A DNA stretch of 6,550 nt from Flavobacteriia bacterium. GTDB taxonomy: Bacteria; Bacteroidota; Bacteroidia; Flavobacteriales; Flavobacteriaceae. The position numbers were made by a program, and so were the translations under genes. The notes under the pieces are model-generated. The model searched no databases, had not been told where the DNA came from, and worked only from the letters and a program-made list of their open reading frames with translations. The DNA lies in assembly GCA_011330545.1 (NCBI GenBank), contig DRQI01000370.1, forward strand, positions 1-6,550, read 5' to 3'. This document shows, one piece after another, positions 6,090 to 6,550 of this stretch; within the stretch, counting starts at the first letter, position 1; each line of letters begins with the position of its first letter.

Positions 6090-6550
6090 ATGAAAGATAA
6101 GACAACAACGATACCCAAAAAAAATACATTCCAAATACCTCCACACATTATCCGTACAGGAAAACTATTACAATTTTTTTCATCGACATTAGCCACAAAA
6201 TTTGCATTGAATATTTTTAAAAAGCCTCCAAAATTTAAGGCCCCCGAACGTGAAGAAATGATGCGCGAGAGTGCCAAAAAATTACTGTTTACGGTACCTG
6301 CCATTAAAAAAGATATCATGGTGTATGAATATGGGTATTCTAAGCAAAAAGTTTTATTGGTACACGGTTGGGCCGGAAGGGGTACCCAACTCTATGAAAT
6401 AGCTGATAAATTATTAGAAAACCGAATGATGGTCATTAGTTTTGATGCTCCTGCTCATGGCTTGTCTTCGGGTAAAACCACTAATTTTCCCGAATTTCTG
6501 GATACCATTGAGTTTTTAGGTGAAAAATACGGGCCGTTTGAAGCAGTTAT
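6090..6550 (+). CDS. Alpha/beta hydrolase (3'-partial)
   Basis: The first 153 codons are visible; the frame is open to the window edge. The ATG at 6090 is fixed by an in-frame TAG at 6084-6086. Residues 1-70 form a basic N-terminal extension (TGKLLQFFSSTLATKFALNIF) that could be an amphipathic or membrane-associating helix. The hydrolase core begins near residue 77: MVYEYGYSKQKVLLVHGWAGRG carries the strand and oxyanion-hole motif HGW (92-94), followed by VISFDAPAHGLSSG (115-128), a standard block of the fold. The GxSxG nucleophile elbow, the acid and the catalytic histidine would lie beyond the window, so activity and substrate cannot be judged. Esterase or lipase-like function is the family default, but haloperoxidase and acyltransferase relatives share this N-terminal half. 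It is transcribed away from the peptidase gene. A minus-strand open frame at 6044-6319 is only a shadow of this gene. Confidence 0.88.
   Translation, partial: MKDKTTTIPKKNTFQIPPHIIRTGKLLQFFSSTLATKFALNIFKKPPKFKAPEREEMMRESAKKLLFTVPAIKKDIMVYEYGYSKQKVLLVHGWAGRGTQLYEIADKLLENRMMVISFDAPAHGLSSGKTTNFPEFLDTIEFLGEKYGPFEAV

Noticed and set aside
6044..6319. Minus-strand 91-residue open frame
   Set aside because: It overlaps the divergent promoter and the alpha/beta hydrolase start; the plus-strand frame carries clear hydrolase motifs.
1..6550. A mobile element, defence island or CRISPR array
   Set aside because: No transposase, integrase, nuclease, toxin-antitoxin pair, regularly spaced repeat or terminal inverted repeat is visible; all genes belong to housekeeping or metabolic families.

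Overview
The window looks like ordinary chromosomal DNA from a member of the Bacteroidota, probably a Flavobacteriaceae-type organism. The reasons are AT-rich, A-tract-rich DNA, start codons preceded by A/T-rich stretches with no Shine-Dalgarno sequence, exact matches to the Bacteroidota -7 promoter element TAnnTTTG, and the protein families and their wording. This placement is inferred, since no marker gene is present. I see no tRNA, rRNA, CRISPR array, insertion sequence or phage gene, and base composition does not shift abruptly.

Layout: (1) 1-705, plus strand, the 3' part of a gene whose protein ends in a thioredoxin-fold domain that lacks the usual catalytic cysteines. (2) 706-829, an intergenic stretch with a 10-bp inverted repeat and a TATTTTTG promoter-like box. 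(3) 830-2587, plus strand, a DEAD-box RNA helicase of the DeaD/CsdA type with a DbpA-like RNA-binding domain and a basic R/S/G tail. (4) 5080-2590, minus strand, a two-gene operon: a UMF1/Atg22-like major facilitator transporter followed by L-2-hydroxyglutarate oxidase (lhgO). The two reading frames overlap by 11 bp. lhgO runs convergently into the helicase gene, with only 2 bp between the stop codons. (5) 6028-5210, minus strand, a single-gene unit for an M48 zinc-metallopeptidase lipoprotein, closed by a strong rho-independent terminator at 5181-5150. (6) 6029-6089, a short divergent AT-rich promoter region. (7) 6090-6550, plus strand, the first 153 codons of an alpha/beta hydrolase that runs off the window.

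The genes form at least four transcription units with little obvious common purpose: RNA remodelling, removal of the by-product L-2-hydroxyglutarate, envelope protein quality control and an uncharacterised hydrolase. The most suggestive link is the translationally coupled transporter-lhgO pair, which raises the possibility that the UMF1 protein moves L-2-hydroxyglutarate or a related acid. I do not find convincing evidence of a novel defence, mobile or regulatory system. The findings are modest and marked accordingly.
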